Source: Microvirgula aerodenitrificans DSM 15089
Lineage (GTDB): Bacteria; Pseudomonadota; Gammaproteobacteria; Burkholderiales; Aquaspirillaceae
NCBI RefSeq assembly: GCF_000620105.1
Contig: NZ_JHVK01000001.1
Coordinates: 1 to 64,000 of the forward strand
DNA: 64,000 nucleotides
Direction of reading: 5' to 3'
Each line of letters starts with the position of its first letter. Within the stretch, counting starts at the first letter, position 1. Made by a program: the position numbers and the translations under genes. The notes beneath the pieces are model-generated. The model ran no database searches. It was not told where the DNA came from and was given only the letters and a program-made list of their open reading frames with translations. This document shows positions 8,711 to 17,404 of this stretch, piece after piece.

Positions 8711-9919
8711 CTATGCCATGCCTGTGCGCTGTGTCAGGCGGACAAGCAGGGCGGCCAGCGATGCCGCCGTGGCCAGGGCAATAACCCCCGTCCAGCCCCA
8801 TTGCGCCAGCGCCAGACTGCCGAGCGCCGCGCCCGTTGCCATGCCGATGAACACCCCGGTGAACAGCAGGGCATTCAGGCGGCTGCGTGCAGCGGGCTCA
8901 ATGCCATAGACCTGGGTCTGGTGGGCGACCAGTGCCGCCTGGATGCCGAAGTCGAAACCTGCTGCCGCGAGGGCGATCAGGGCCAGCTGGGCCGTCGCGG
9001 GCAGCAGGACAGCCAGGCCGAGCAGAGCGAACGACAGCGCTGCCAGCCCGGCGCCGAGGCGCATGACCCGTTCCGGACCCTTGCGATCGGCCAGACGACC
9101 GGCCAGCGGGGCCGCCAGCGCCCCGGCGGCACCGGCCAGGCCAAAGGCTCCGGCGGCAGCGCTGCCCAGATGGAAGGACGCATGCAGCATCACGGCCAGC
9201 GTGGACCAGAAGGCACTGAAGCCGACCGACAGCAGGCCCTGGGCCCAGGCTGCACGGCGCAGCGCCGCATGGCGACGCCACAGCACCAGCAGCGAATGCA
9301 TCAGCGCGCCATAAGCCAGTTGCGTGGTGGGCCGGAAGCGGGGCAGGCCGCGCCAGGCGGCGAGGCCGGTCAGGGCGATGGCCGCGGCGGCGGTGACATA
9401 CATCGTGCGCCAGCCGAAATGCTCGGCCACAAAACCGCTGACCACCCGCGACAGCAGAATGCCCAGCAGCAGGCCGGTCATCACCGTGCCGACAATCCTG
9501 CCGCGCTGGGCGGCGGGCGCCAGGATCGCGGCGGCCGGCACGATGTCCTGTGCCAGCGTCGCCGTCAGCCCGACCGCCGCGCTGCTGACCAGCAGTGGCG
9601 CGATGCCGGGGGCGAGCCCGCTCAGCAGCAGGGCCAGCGTCAGCAGCACGGCCTTGGTCACGATGATCAGGCGGCGGTCGAAACGGTCGCCAAGCGGAGC
9701 CAGCAGCAGGATGCCCAGCGCATAGCCGAGCTGGGTCAGGGTCGGCACCAGACCGGCCATCCGGTCGCTGGTCTGCAGGTCGGGGCCCAGCACGCCCAGC
9801 ATCGGCTGGCTGTAGTACAGCGAGGCCACGCTCAGCCCGGCGCCGGCCGCCAGCAGCAGCACCAGTTGGCGCGAGGGAGCTGGCTGGCTGGTTTCATGCG
9901 TTAATTGGATGGTGGTCAT
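8711..9919 (-). CDS. MFS transporter (12 TM)
   Basis: 402 residues, about 12 hydrophobic segments in two six-helix halves, with the MFS loop 2-3 motif GDRFDRR near residue 85 and its repeat GRLADRKG in the second half. The substrate cannot be told from sequence; the family includes drug and metabolite exporters. It is divergent from a LysR regulator (gap 101 bp), a common arrangement for regulated efflux pumps. Confidence 0.88.
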   Translation of the reverse strand: MTTIQLTHETSQPAPSRQLVLLLAAGAGLSVASLYYSQPMLGVLGPDLQTSDRMAGLVPTLTQLGYALGILLLAPLGDRFDRRLIIVTKAVLLTLALLLSGLAPGIAPLLVSSAAVGLTATLAQDIVPAAAILAPAAQRGRIVGTVMTGLLLGILLSRVVSGFVAEHFGWRTMYVTAAAAIALTGLAAWRGLPRFRPTTQLAYGALMHSLLVLWRRHAALRRAAWAQGLLSVGFSAFWSTLAVMLHASFHLGSAAAGAFGLAGAAGALAAPLAGRLADRKGPERVMRLGAGLAALSFALLGLAVLLPATAQLALIALAAAGFDFGIQAALVAHQTQVYGIEPAARSRLNALLFTGVFIGMATGAALGSLALAQWGWTGVIALATAASLAALLVRLTQRTGMA

Positions 9920-10020
9920 GGCGCGGATCTTTCTGTGGAAACGAACGATGGCGCCAGTTTCTGCGCCGGAGCCCGAATCCGGTAGTCACCGCCGACGCAG
10001 ATTTGTTATACGCTTGACGT

Positions 10021-10959
10021 ATGAAAGACACCGATTTTGCCGGCCTGGACCGGATCGGACTGATGCAGACCTTCGTCCGCATCGTCGAAGCGGGCAGCCT
10101 GTCGGCCGCCGCGGCGCAACTGGAGACCAGCCAGCCAACGGTCAGCCGGCGGCTGCAGACACTGGAACGCGCACTCGGACTGAAGCTGCTGCAGCGCTCG
10201 ACCCATGCCATGACCCTGACCGACGACGGCCGGCGCTGCTTCGCCCATGCCAAGACGCTGCTCGACAGCTGGCAGGCGATGAGTGCGGACCTGCGCGGGG
10301 TCAAGGACGAGGCGGAAGGTCATCTGCGCGTCATCGCGCCGCATGCGTTTGGCCAGGGCCAGCTGATTGCGCCGCTGATGGCCTATCTGGATCGCCATCC
10401 GCGGGTGACAGTGGAATGGCTGCTGCATGACCGGCGGCCGGATTTCATCGCCGAAGGCATCGACTGCGCCATTCAGGTCGGGTCGGTAGATGATCCGTCG
10501 GTGGTGGCCATCCGGCTGGCCGAAGTGCCGCGCATTGCCGTGGCCGCACCGTCGCTGCTCGCCGGGCGGCCTTTGCCCACCTCGGCGGCAGCGCTGGAGA
10601 CACTGCCGTGGCTGGCGCTGCAGACCTTCTATCGTCACGAAGTGGCACTGACGTCGCTGGGTGACGGCGATGTCCACCGCTTTGCCATCCGGCCACGGTT
10701 GAGTACCGACAGCCTGTACGCGCTGCGCAATGCCATGCTGTCGGGGCTGGGGGCCGGCCTGGTGTCCGCCTGGATGGTGAAGGACGACGTGGCGGAAGGG
10801 CGCCTGCTGCATCTGGCCCCGGGCTGGCGTGCCGACCCGTTGCCGGTGTTCCTGGTTTACCCGTTCGCAAGTTACTACCCGGCCCGCCTGCGCCTGTTCC
10901 TCCAGCTGATGCGCGAGGCGATGCCGGGCATCTCGGGCATGCAGGTGCCATTGCCCTGA
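10021..10959 (+). CDS. LysR-family regulator
   Basis: 312 residues. The N-terminal HTH (TFVRIVEAGSLSAAAAQL, then SQPTVSRRLQTLE) is typical of LysR, followed by a periplasmic-binding-protein-like effector domain of about 200 residues. The CrgA/AphB-like subgroup (GHLRVIAP at the domain junction) is the closest I recognise. Divergence from the MFS gene suggests it controls that transporter; the inducer is unknown. Confidence 0.9.
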   Translation: MKDTDFAGLDRIGLMQTFVRIVEAGSLSAAAAQLETSQPTVSRRLQTLERALGLKLLQRSTHAMTLTDDGRRCFAHAKTLLDSWQAMSADLRGVKDEAEGHLRVIAPHAFGQGQLIAPLMAYLDRHPRVTVEWLLHDRRPDFIAEGIDCAIQVGSVDDPSVVAIRLAEVPRIAVAAPSLLAGRPLPTSAAALETLPWLALQTFYRHEVALTSLGDGDVHRFAIRPRLSTDSLYALRNAMLSGLGAGLVSAWMVKDDVAEGRLLHLAPGWRADPLPVFLVYPFASYYPARLRLFLQLMREAMPGISGMQVPLP

Positions 10960-10991
10960 CCGGAAAAGACGAGAGCAGGCAGGCTGCAGGC

Positions 10992-11076
10992 AAAAAAAAC
11001 GCCACGCGGAGAAGCGTGGCGAGAAGTCTGCAAAGGAGAAATAGAGGAGAAACTACATCGAACCGACTGCGGTTCG
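10992..11076 (-). ncRNA. Small RNA B, CU-rich sibling of small RNA A
   Basis: About 85 nt predicted from a TAATAT -10 (11083-11088) to a terminator U-run (10992-10999). Order of elements: a 5' hairpin (CGAACC, loop GCAGUC, GGUUCG); an unpaired CU-rich segment with two UUUCUCC blocks; and a terminator with an 8-bp stem (CGCCACGC/GCGUGGCG), loop UUCUCC and eight U. A 42-nt run (11023-11064) is identical to copy A, while the terminator stem differs but keeps pairing, as does the 5' stem. The CU-rich part is an anti-Shine-Dalgarno. Arrangement and base content resemble the tandem sibling sRNAs of Neisseria that repress metabolic genes; homology is inferred, not tested. Confidence 0.8.
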
Positions 11077-11082
11077 AAGCGA

Positions 11083-11123
11083 ATATTAGACTTTTCTGGA
11101 TTCGTAATGTTGATGCATATCAA
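11083..11123 (-). promoter_or_regulatory. FNR-type box and -10 of small RNA B
   Basis: TTGATATGCATCAA (11110-11123) is a perfect match to the FNR/ANR consensus TTGAT-N4-ATCAA. Exactly 21 bp follow before TAATAT (11083-11088). If transcription starts about 7 nt later, the box is centred near -41, the class II activator position, and no good -35 hexamer is present, as expected for activator-dependent promoters. Confidence 0.75.
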
Positions 11124-11149
11124 CAAAGCCTGATGGACGAAATCCGGAC

Positions 11150-11234
11150 AAAAAAAACGCCACGGTGGGGCCGTGGCGTGAAGTCTGCAAAGGAGAAATA
11201 GAGGAGAAACTACATCGAACCAACTGCGGCTCGG
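11150..11234 (-). ncRNA. Small RNA A, CU-rich sibling of small RNA B
   Basis: About 85 nt, same architecture and length as copy B: a 5' hairpin (CGAGCC, loop GCAGUU, GGUUCG, with a G-U where B has A-U), the CU-rich anti-Shine-Dalgarno segment, and a terminator with a 9-bp stem (ACGCCACGG/CCGUGGCGU), loop CCCCA and eight U (11150-11157). The shared 42-nt run is 11180-11221. The terminator stem covaries relative to B. It lies 157 bp upstream of B with its own promoter. A function in Hfq-type translational repression is inferred. Confidence 0.8.
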
Positions 11235-11239
11235 TTTGT

Positions 11240-11280
11240 ATATTAGAGAAAAGCGGAAAACTAACTTTGACGAAAATCAA
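11240..11280 (-). promoter_or_regulatory. FNR-type box and -10 of small RNA A
   Basis: TTGATTTTCGTCAA (11267-11280) matches the FNR consensus at nine of ten arm positions. It is followed after 21 bp, the same spacing as in copy B, by TAATAT (11240-11245). The rest of the spacer differs between copies, so the box and -10 stand out as conserved. Confidence 0.7.
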
Positions 11281-11301
11281 ATTTCCGTGCGCTTGCCGGA
11301 C

Positions 11302-12252
11302 TCAGGCCCTGGCCTGCAGGCGGAAGCACTGGTGGATCTTGCGGTTGCGGAAGTCCTCGGGCACCGAAACCGCGCTGATATCCTCCAGCCGGTACTTGTC
11401 CGCCAGGTCGGCGTCCAGCCTGAAGCCGCGCAGATTGGTCGAAAAGTACAACGTGCCGCCGGGGGCGAGCACCATCATCGCGCTGTCGATCAGCCAGCCG
11501 TGATCGCGCTGGATGTCGAGTACGTCGATCATCTTCTTCGAGTTGGAGAAGGTCGGCGGGTCCATGACGATCAGGTCGAAATGTTCGCCGTCGCGAATGG
11601 TGTCGTCCAGCCACTGGAACACGTCGGCGCGGTCGCGACGGTGCGCCGCCGGGTCGGTGAAGCCGTTCAGCTCCATGTTCAGACCGGCCCACTGCAGATA
11701 GGTGTTGGACAGATCCACCGTCACTGTCTCGCGCGCGCCCCCCGCCGCCGCGTAGACGCTGAAACTGCCGGTATAGGCGAACAGGTTCAGGAAACGCTTG
11801 CCGGCCGCTTCCTGACGGATGCGGGCGCGGGTCGGGCGATGGTCGAGAAACAGTCCGGTATCCAGATAGCTGTCGAGATTGACGCGAAATTTCAGCCCGG
11901 CCTCCTCGACGACGAAGAAGGCGCCGTCCTCGCCGGTCTTTTCGTACTGGGCCAGGCCCTTCTGCCGGCGACGGGTCTTGAAGGCGATGGTCTCGAACGC
12001 GACGCCGAGCGCCTCGCTGGCCGCCGCCTTGACGCCTTCGACCCAGACTTCGTGGGTATCTTCGTCCTGCTGCCAGCCGGTGTCGTACTCGGCGATATGC
12101 AGGCGGTCGGCGTAGCGGTCGATGGCGACGGGAAACTCGGGCAGGTCGCGATCATAGACGCGATAGCACTGGATGCCTTCCCGGCGGGCCCATTTGCCGA
12201 GGTGGCGATCGTTTTTCTTCAGCCGGTTGATGAGCGGGGTGAGGTCGCGCAC
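11302..12252 (-). CDS. RlmK-like 23S rRNA methyltransferase (stand-alone)
   Basis: 316 residues. The N-terminus (NRLKKNDRHLGKWARREG, CYRVYDRDLPEF) and the motif IV MDPPTFSNSKKM correspond to the C-terminal RlmK half of the fused enterobacterial RlmKL enzyme, which makes m7G2069 in 23S rRNA. The SAM motif I is FLNLFAYTGSFSVYAA. Here the RlmL half is absent, so the enzyme is stand-alone. The 50-bp gap between its stop and small RNA A's promoter puts it directly upstream on the same strand. Confidence 0.8.
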   Translation of the reverse strand: MRDLTPLINRLKKNDRHLGKWARREGIQCYRVYDRDLPEFPVAIDRYADRLHIAEYDTGWQQDEDTHEVWVEGVKAAASEALGVAFETIAFKTRRRQKGLAQYEKTGEDGAFFVVEEAGLKFRVNLDSYLDTGLFLDHRPTRARIRQEAAGKRFLNLFAYTGSFSVYAAAGGARETVTVDLSNTYLQWAGLNMELNGFTDPAAHRRDRADVFQWLDDTIRDGEHFDLIVMDPPTFSNSKKMIDVLDIQRDHGWLIDSAMMVLAPGGTLYFSTNLRGFRLDADLADKYRLEDISAVSVPEDFRNRKIHQCFRLQARA

Positions 12253-12342
12253 GGGGAAAATCCTTGATAGGGTAAGCGACCGGCACGCTCCACAGAGGAG
12301 GGCGCCGGTTTTGACAACCGATCATTATCCGGGTTCGCCGCC

Positions 12343-12768
12343 ATGCTTGAGCATTTTTTCCTCGGACTGGGCCTGACACTGGCCACGGTGACCCTGCATG
12401 TCGCCGGCCTGTACCTGATTCTGCGCGTGCTGCGGCCGGCGCGGAAACGGCAGCGCGTCGTGGCCGAACTGGCCCGTCTCGGGCTGGTGACCTTTGCCCT
12501 GCTGCTGGTGCATGCGCTGGAGATGCTGCTGTGGGCGGAAGCGATCCAGTGGCAGACCTCGCTGACGGATTTCAGCGACGCGCTGTACTACTCGATGTCC
12601 AGCTACACCACCGTGGGCTATGGCGATGTGGTGCCGAGCGGGCACGAACGCGTCATCGGTCCGTTCGAGGCCATCGTCGGCATCCTGATGGCCGGCCTGT
12701 CGACGGCGTTCCTGATCCGGGTCGCGGTGCCGAGCTGGCTGGCCGAGCTGCCGCGCCACCATCCGTAA
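12343..12768 (+). CDS. Small two-TM potassium channel-like protein
   Basis: 141 residues. One or two hydrophobic helices at the N-terminus (about 5-30 and 45-65), a pore loop with the K+ selectivity filter TVGYGD (residues 90-95), and a final membrane helix (about 103-128). No RCK or ligand domain is present, so gating is unknown. It starts 90 bp from the divergent RlmK-like gene and converges on the DUF815 gene. Confidence 0.88.
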   Translation: MLEHFFLGLGLTLATVTLHVAGLYLILRVLRPARKRQRVVAELARLGLVTFALLLVHALEMLLWAEAIQWQTSLTDFSDALYYSMSSYTTVGYGDVVPSGHERVIGPFEAIVGILMAGLSTAFLIRVAVPSWLAELPRHHP

Positions 12769-12778
12769 GCCCGCGGTC

Positions 12779-13651
12779 CTACAACTGTTTGCGCTCGGCC
12801 GGTGTACGCCCGGCCCAGTCGCAGGCGAACTGCCAGGCGACGCGGCCCGAGCGTGCGCCGCGCATCTGCGCCCACAGCAGGGCGGCCTGGCGGGCTTCCT
12901 TCGTCAGTTTGAGCTTGAAATGGGAGAGCCAGACCTCGGCGGCGGCCAGGTATTCGTCCTGGCTGAACGGATAGAACGACAGCCACAGCCCGAAGCGTTC
13001 GGACAGTGACACTTTTTCCTCCACCGCCTCGCCGGGATGGATTTCGCCATCGACCGAGCGGGTATCGAGGTTGTCGCGCATCCGGTCCGGCAGCAGGTGG
13101 CGCCGGTTCGAGGTCGAGTAGACCAGCAGGTTGTCGCAGCGGCGGCTGATGCCGCCGTCCAGCGCGCTCTTCAGCGCCTTGTACGCGTCGTCGCCCTCTT
13201 CGAACGACAGGTCGTCACAGAACAGGATAAAGCGTTCGGGGCGGTCGGCCACCTGCTCGATGATGTCCGGCAGATCGGCCAGATGGGTGCGATCGACTTC
13301 GACCAGACGCAGTCCCTGCGCGGAGAAGGCCGGCAGCAGGGCCTTGACCAGCGACGACTTGCCCGAGCCGCGCGAGCCGGACAGCAGCACATTGTTGGCC
13401 GGACGTCCGGCGACGAAGGCGGCGGTGTTGCGCACCAGCTTGTCCTTCTGCGCGTCGACATTGGCGATGTCGCTCAGGCGGATGCTGTGCGGCTGGTCGA
13501 CGGCCGCCAGCCAGCCGCGGCCATTGCGCACGCGCCAGCGGAAGGCATGCGCACGCCAGTCGGTGGGTTCCGGCAGTGGCGGCAGCGCGCGATCGAGGCG
13601 TTCGAGCAACTGGTCGAACCGGGAAATCAGGGCGTCGATGTGGTCGGTCAT
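12779..13651 (-). CDS. DUF815-family AAA+ ATPase
   Basis: 290 residues. It has a Walker A GSRGSGKSSLVKAL (about residues 91-104), a Walker B-like ILFCDDLSFE, and a sensor-1 LLVYSTSNRRHL, the order typical of DUF815 (COG2607) AAA+ proteins. Its role is unknown in general. A single transcription unit, convergent with the channel gene. Confidence 0.85.
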   Translation of the reverse strand: MTDHIDALISRFDQLLERLDRALPPLPEPTDWRAHAFRWRVRNGRGWLAAVDQPHSIRLSDIANVDAQKDKLVRNTAAFVAGRPANNVLLSGSRGSGKSSLVKALLPAFSAQGLRLVEVDRTHLADLPDIIEQVADRPERFILFCDDLSFEEGDDAYKALKSALDGGISRRCDNLLVYSTSNRRHLLPDRMRDNLDTRSVDGEIHPGEAVEEKVSLSERFGLWLSFYPFSQDEYLAAAEVWLSHFKLKLTKEARQAALLWAQMRGARSGRVAWQFACDWAGRTPAERKQL

Positions 13652-13719
13652 GGCGGTTGACGTTCAGGGACTAAATCATCATCAAACCGCCATGACGCCG
13701 TCTTGGCAAGTCCCCGCTG

Positions 13720-13926
13720 TCAGGCGAGTGCGGCCTTTGCGGCTTCCTCCGGGGTCAGGCCGTCATAGAACTGGTCGGTATACCACTCGGCCTGGTCCTC
13801 GATATGCTCCTGCGCCTCGGCCACCGTGGCCCCGGCCGCCACCAGGTGGGTTTCCACCTCGGCACACCAGGCCAGCAGCGCCAGTGTTTCGTCGTCCAGC
13901 TGTTCGTGTTCCTGTTTTCTGGCCAT
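13720..13926 (-). CDS. Small acidic protein of unknown function
   Basis: 68 residues, rich in Glu/Asp/Ala and predicted helical, with no signal peptide or membrane segment. An AGGAG Shine-Dalgarno lies 9 bp upstream of the ATG, and the gene sits 24 bp downstream of plsY on the same strand, which supports translation. I do not recognise the family. Confidence 0.65.
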   Translation of the reverse strand: MARKQEHEQLDDETLALLAWCAEVETHLVAAGATVAEAQEHIEDQAEWYTDQFYDGLTPEEAAKAALA

Positions 13927-13950
13927 GGTCGTGCTCCTGAGTGGGGTCGG

Positions 13951-14577
13951 TCAAGAATCCTGCTCGCCGTTTGCCGCCGTCTTGCCGGCACCGATCCGGC
14001 CTTCCTGGCCGGACAGCAGATTGAGGATATTCTGCTTGTGCTTGCGCACCAGCAACAGGGCGATGACGACAATGGCGCCAAAGTAGACGCCGGGCTGGAT
14101 AAAGGCCGTGGCGACCGGCGCGGCGATGGCGGCCAGAATGGCGGCCAGCGACGAGTAGCGGGTCGTGGCGGCGATCAGCAGCCACACGGCGGCCGAACTC
14201 AGCGCAATCAGCGGATTGACGGCAACCAGTACACCGAGCGCCGTGGCCACGCCCTTGCCGCCGCGAAAGCGCAGGAACAGCGGCCACAGGTGGCCGGCGA
14301 ATACCGCCAGTGCGACCATGGCGAATTCCGGTTCGGCCAGTCCATGGCGCGGGCCGAACTGCTGGGCGAGAAAGACCGCCAGCCAGCCCTTGGCCGCGTC
14401 GCCGAACAGGGTCAGCGCCGCCGCCTTCTTGTTGCCGCTGCGCAGCACGTTGGTCGCGCCCGGATTCTTCGATCCGTAGCTGCGCGGGTCGGACAGTCCC
14501 ATCGTTTTGCTGACGATGACAGCGAAGGGCAAGGACCCGATCAGGTAGGCGGCAACGATGAACGCTATCGTGGACAT
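13951..14577 (-). CDS. plsY: Glycerol-3-phosphate acyltransferase PlsY
   Basis: 208 residues from ATG 14577. It has five hydrophobic segments and the three cytoplasmic PlsY motifs: [12 protein letters not shown] with the first Ser, the glycine-rich [11 protein letters not shown] binding loop, and [12 protein letters not shown]. It transfers the acyl group of acyl-phosphate to glycerol-3-phosphate, the first step of phospholipid synthesis. A longer reading to 14901 overlaps folB and is rejected. Divergent from folB (81 bp). Confidence 0.94.
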   Translation of the reverse strand: MSTIAFIVAAYLIGSLPFAVIVSKTMGLSDPRSYGSKNPGATNVLRSGNKKAAALTLFGDAAKGWLAVFLAQQFGPRHGLAEPEFAMVALAVFAGHLWPLFLRFRGGKGVATALGVLVAVNPLIALSSAAVWLLIAATTRYSSLAAILAAIAAPVATAFIQPGVYFGAIVVIALLLVRKHKQNILNLLSGQEGRIGAGKTAANGEQDS

Positions 14578-14658
14578 GTCGAATTCTTTAAAATACGAAA
14601 CCTTGCATTTTACGGCATTGGCGGCCATCGCCCCACTGCCGTCTTTCTTAGTGTCGGA

Positions 14659-15015
14659 ATGGACATCATCTTTTTGCGCGAAGTGCGCGTCGATACCGTC
14701 ATCGGTCTCTATGAATGGGAGCGGCATGCGCCGCAGACCATCGAGATCGACCTCGACATCGGCATCCCCAGCGAGACCCCTTGTCACAGCGACGACATCG
14801 GCGACACCATCCACTATGGCGTGGTGGTCGAGCGACTGCGCGCGATTCTGGCCGAACGGCACTTCCTGCTGATCGAGGCCCTGGCCGAGCATATCGCTCA
14901 CGTTATCCGCGACGAGTTCGGTGCGCCATGGGTACGGGTCAGCGTGACCAAGCTCGGTATCCTGGCCGGCGTCAAGCGGGTCGGGGTGCAGATCGAGCGC
15001 GGTAACCGGAGCTAG
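14659..15015 (+). CDS. folB: Dihydroneopterin aldolase
   Basis: 118 residues from ATG 14659. The N-terminus [20 protein letters not shown] with its conserved Gly-Leu-Tyr-x-x-Glu, the catalytic [10 protein letters not shown] and the [18 protein letters not shown]-terminus identify FolB. It cleaves dihydroneopterin to 6-hydroxymethyl-dihydropterin and glycolaldehyde in folate synthesis. plsY-folB divergence is common in beta- and gammaproteobacteria. Confidence 0.93.
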   Translation: MDIIFLREVRVDTVIGLYEWERHAPQTIEIDLDIGIPSETPCHSDDIGDTIHYGVVVERLRAILAERHFLLIEALAEHIAHVIRDEFGAPWVRVSVTKLGILAGVKRVGVQIERGNRS

Positions 15016-15082
15016 GACAGGGCGCCGCCGTCAAAGCCGCCGGAGGCCCGGCGGCTTTCGCGTGCCTGCCATTTGCGGCGGC

Positions 15083-15481
15083 TCAGAAATCCAGCCGCCA
15101 CAGCAGCATGCGCTGCTTTGGCCGTATCGACAGGCGGGCGTTCTTGCCGATTTTCAGCGTCGGTTTCAGCGCGGTGTAGCCGTTGCCGAGCTTTTCCGCT
15201 TCCAGCGAGATCGTCGAGGTCAGATTCAGTGTGCCCAGTGGCTGGCCGGAGGCCGAGGGCGATACGCCGATCAGCCTGCTGCACAGGGTCGCGCCCGGCA
15301 TGCAGCCATTGGAGAGGGTATTGGCCGGAGAGCCGGCTGGCGGCATTGCGTCGATGCGCGCCAGTGCCTGTGGCGACCAGGGGTCGCCCAGCCCGAATGC
15401 ATTTGATAATTCCGCCGCGTCGGCCGCGGTGGTGCCCAGCGTCGCGACGGCGCCGAGGCTTGCCCAGAATGCCCGCTGCAT
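15083..15481 (-). CDS. Secreted protein of unknown function
   Basis: 132 residues. A Sec signal peptide (about 1-22, ending ADA) is followed by a soluble domain with two Cys (GCMPGATLCSR) that could form a disulfide, and the chain ends in a basic, aromatic stretch finishing LWRLDF. A GAGGAGA Shine-Dalgarno precedes the ATG. It could be periplasmic or outer-membrane associated; the family is not recognised. Nothing nearby hints at function. Confidence 0.65.
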   Translation of the reverse strand: MQRAFWASLGAVATLGTTAADAAELSNAFGLGDPWSPQALARIDAMPPAGSPANTLSNGCMPGATLCSRLIGVSPSASGQPLGTLNLTSTISLEAEKLGNGYTALKPTLKIGKNARLSIRPKQRMLLWRLDF

Positions 15482-15629
15482 GTTTGTCTCCTCGTGCAGA
15501 AGGCATCGCCCTCCCTGATGCGCGGGCGATGTCGTAACGGGAGGGCCTGCCCGTTTTTCATACGGGCTTGGGCCAGTCCACATCTGCACGATAGAAGGTG
15601 GCAGCGAAAAAACGGGTCCGTCTGTCGGA

Positions 15630-16016
15630 TTACCTGTTGCGCATGAAGTCGGCCAGATCCCACAGCGCGTCATACAGCCGTCGGGTCACTTCCGGTGAGG
15701 CTTCCAGCCCGTTCAGCGCCTCGTGCATGCACAGCATCCACGCATCGCGCATGGCCTCGTCGACCGCGAACGGCAGGTGCCGCGCCCGCAGCCGCGGATG
15801 GCCGAAGGCCTCGACGAACAGGTTGGGGCCGCCCAGCCAGCCGGACAGGAACATGTACAGCTTGCGGCGCGAATCTTCCAGATCCGGCGGGTGGATGTCG
15901 CGCAGCGACTTCACCCGCGGATCGGCGTCCATGAAATTGTAGAAGCGGTCGACCAGGTGCAGCACGCCGGCTTCGCCGCCGAGCAGCTGGTACGGGGTGG
16001 CGGTCGCGTCGCTCAT
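15630..16016 (-). CDS. Truncated haemoglobin (group II-like)
   Basis: 128 residues, a 2-on-2 globin. The N-terminal [23 protein letters not shown] with the Tyr at B10 region, [13 protein letters not shown] with the proximal His at F8, and a late Trp in the G helix (RDAWMLCM) are seen. These proteins bind O2 or NO. It overlaps the purT stop by 4 bp on the same strand and is translated right after it. It might protect against NO or assist microaerobic growth; neither is shown. Confidence 0.88.
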   Translation of the reverse strand: MSDATATPYQLLGGEAGVLHLVDRFYNFMDADPRVKSLRDIHPPDLEDSRRKLYMFLSGWLGGPNLFVEAFGHPRLRARHLPFAVDEAMRDAWMLCMHEALNGLEASPEVTRRLYDALWDLADFMRNR

Positions 16017-17221
16017 TGCCCGGCCTCGCGCGGCTTGACCTTGCCGGCCGCCTCGCGGGCACGGCTGCGGGCGGTGTCGATATCGTCGGCCGATGCGACT
16101 GCCACGCCCATGCGGCGACGGACGAAGCTCTCCGGCTTGCCGAACAGGCGCAGGTCGGCGCCTGGGACGGCCAGGGCGTCGGCCACGCCGTCGAACACGA
16201 TGCCGACCGCGTCGACGCCGCCGTAGATGACGGCGCTGGCCGCCGCCGGCACGCGCATGCCGGTGTCGACCGGCAGGCCGAGAATGGCGCGGGCGTGCAG
16301 CTCGAATTCGGACAGCATCTGGCTGGCCAGGGTCACCAGACCGGTGTCGTGCGGGCGCGGGCTGACTTCCGAGAACCAGACCTCGTCACCCTTGACGAAC
16401 AGCTCGACGCCGAACAGGCCACGTCCGCCCAGTGCGTCGACCACGCGTCCGGCTACGTCGCGGGCGCGTTCGAGCGCCAGCGGCGACATCGGCTGCGGCT
16501 GCCAGCTCTCGATATAGTCGCCGTTCTGCTGCAGGTGGCCGACCGGTGCGCAAAAGTGGATTTCCGGCTGGCCGTCGCGGCCGCGCGCGCGCACGGTCAG
16601 CAGGGTGATTTCGTAGTCGAAGTCGATAAAGCCTTCGACGATGACCCGGCCGCTGTCGACCCGGCCGCCACTGGCGGCGTAGTCCCAGGCGGTACGGACA
16701 TCGTCCGCGCTGCGCAGCACCGACTGGCCCTTGCCGCTGGAGCTCATGACCGGCTTGACCACGCACGGGTAGCCGATGCCGGCGTCGATGGCGGCCTGCA
16801 GTTCGTCCAGGCTGGAGGCGAAGGCAAACGGCGAGGTCGGCAGGCCGAGGGTCTCGGCCGCCAGCCGGCGGATGCCTTCGCGGTTCATGGTCAGATGGGC
16901 GGCACGGGCAGTCGGGATGACTTCGGTCAGCGCTTCGCGTTCGATGTCCAGCAGGGTGGCCGTGGCGATGGCTTCGATTTCCGGTACCACCAGTGCCGGC
17001 CGTTCCTGCTCGATCAGTGCCCGCAACGCCGCGCCGTCGGTCATGGCGATGACGTGGCTGCGGTGGGCAACCTGCATGGCCGGCGCATGTGGATAGCGAT
17101 CGACGGCGATGACTTCACAGCCGAGGCGTTGCAGGGCGATGGCGACCTCCTTGCCGAGTTCGCCGCTGCCAAGCAGCATCACGCGGGTGGCGGAGGGGGA
17201 GAGAGGGGTTCCGATTGGCAT
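16013..17221 (-). CDS. purT: Formate-dependent GAR transformylase PurT
   Basis: 402 residues from the ATG at 17221. It is an ATP-grasp enzyme: the preATP motif [17 protein letters not shown], the [18 protein letters not shown] loop, and C-terminal [14 protein letters not shown]. It makes formyl-GAR from GAR, formate and ATP, the folate-free step 3 of purine synthesis. An extended reading to 17266 has no better start context. The gene overlaps the globin gene by 4 bp. Confidence 0.94.
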   Translation of the reverse strand: MPIGTPLSPSATRVMLLGSGELGKEVAIALQRLGCEVIAVDRYPHAPAMQVAHRSHVIAMTDGAALRALIEQERPALVVPEIEAIATATLLDIEREALTEVIPTARAAHLTMNREGIRRLAAETLGLPTSPFAFASSLDELQAAIDAGIGYPCVVKPVMSSSGKGQSVLRSADDVRTAWDYAASGGRVDSGRVIVEGFIDFDYEITLLTVRARGRDGQPEIHFCAPVGHLQQNGDYIESWQPQPMSPLALERARDVAGRVVDALGGRGLFGVELFVKGDEVWFSEVSPRPHDTGLVTLASQMLSEFELHARAILGLPVDTGMRVPAAASAVIYGGVDAVGIVFDGVADALAVPGADLRLFGKPESFVRRRMGVAVASADDIDTARSRAREAAGKVKPREAGQ

Positions 17222-17404
17222 GGCGATGTCCGTACAAAACGCTGAAAACAGCGCAAATGCTAGCATGGGTCAGCCGATATGACTGAATTGTTGCACAGAC
17301 GACAAAATCATGATCTAGCGCAAGAAAACGTCATTGGACAGATGTTATTTGCATGGTTCTCATTAGAATGCCGGCTTTTCCACCCCGCACGTACTCCTAT
17401 AAAT

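Noticed and set aside
11016-11201. 61-residue frame across the sRNA repeats
   Set aside because: On the opposite strand, crosses a terminator and both promoter elements; no coding signal.
17345-17370. Fur-box-like sequence TGGTTCTCATTAG upstream of the PAS gene
   Set aside because: Only about 10 of 19 bases match the Fur consensus, below a level I would accept.
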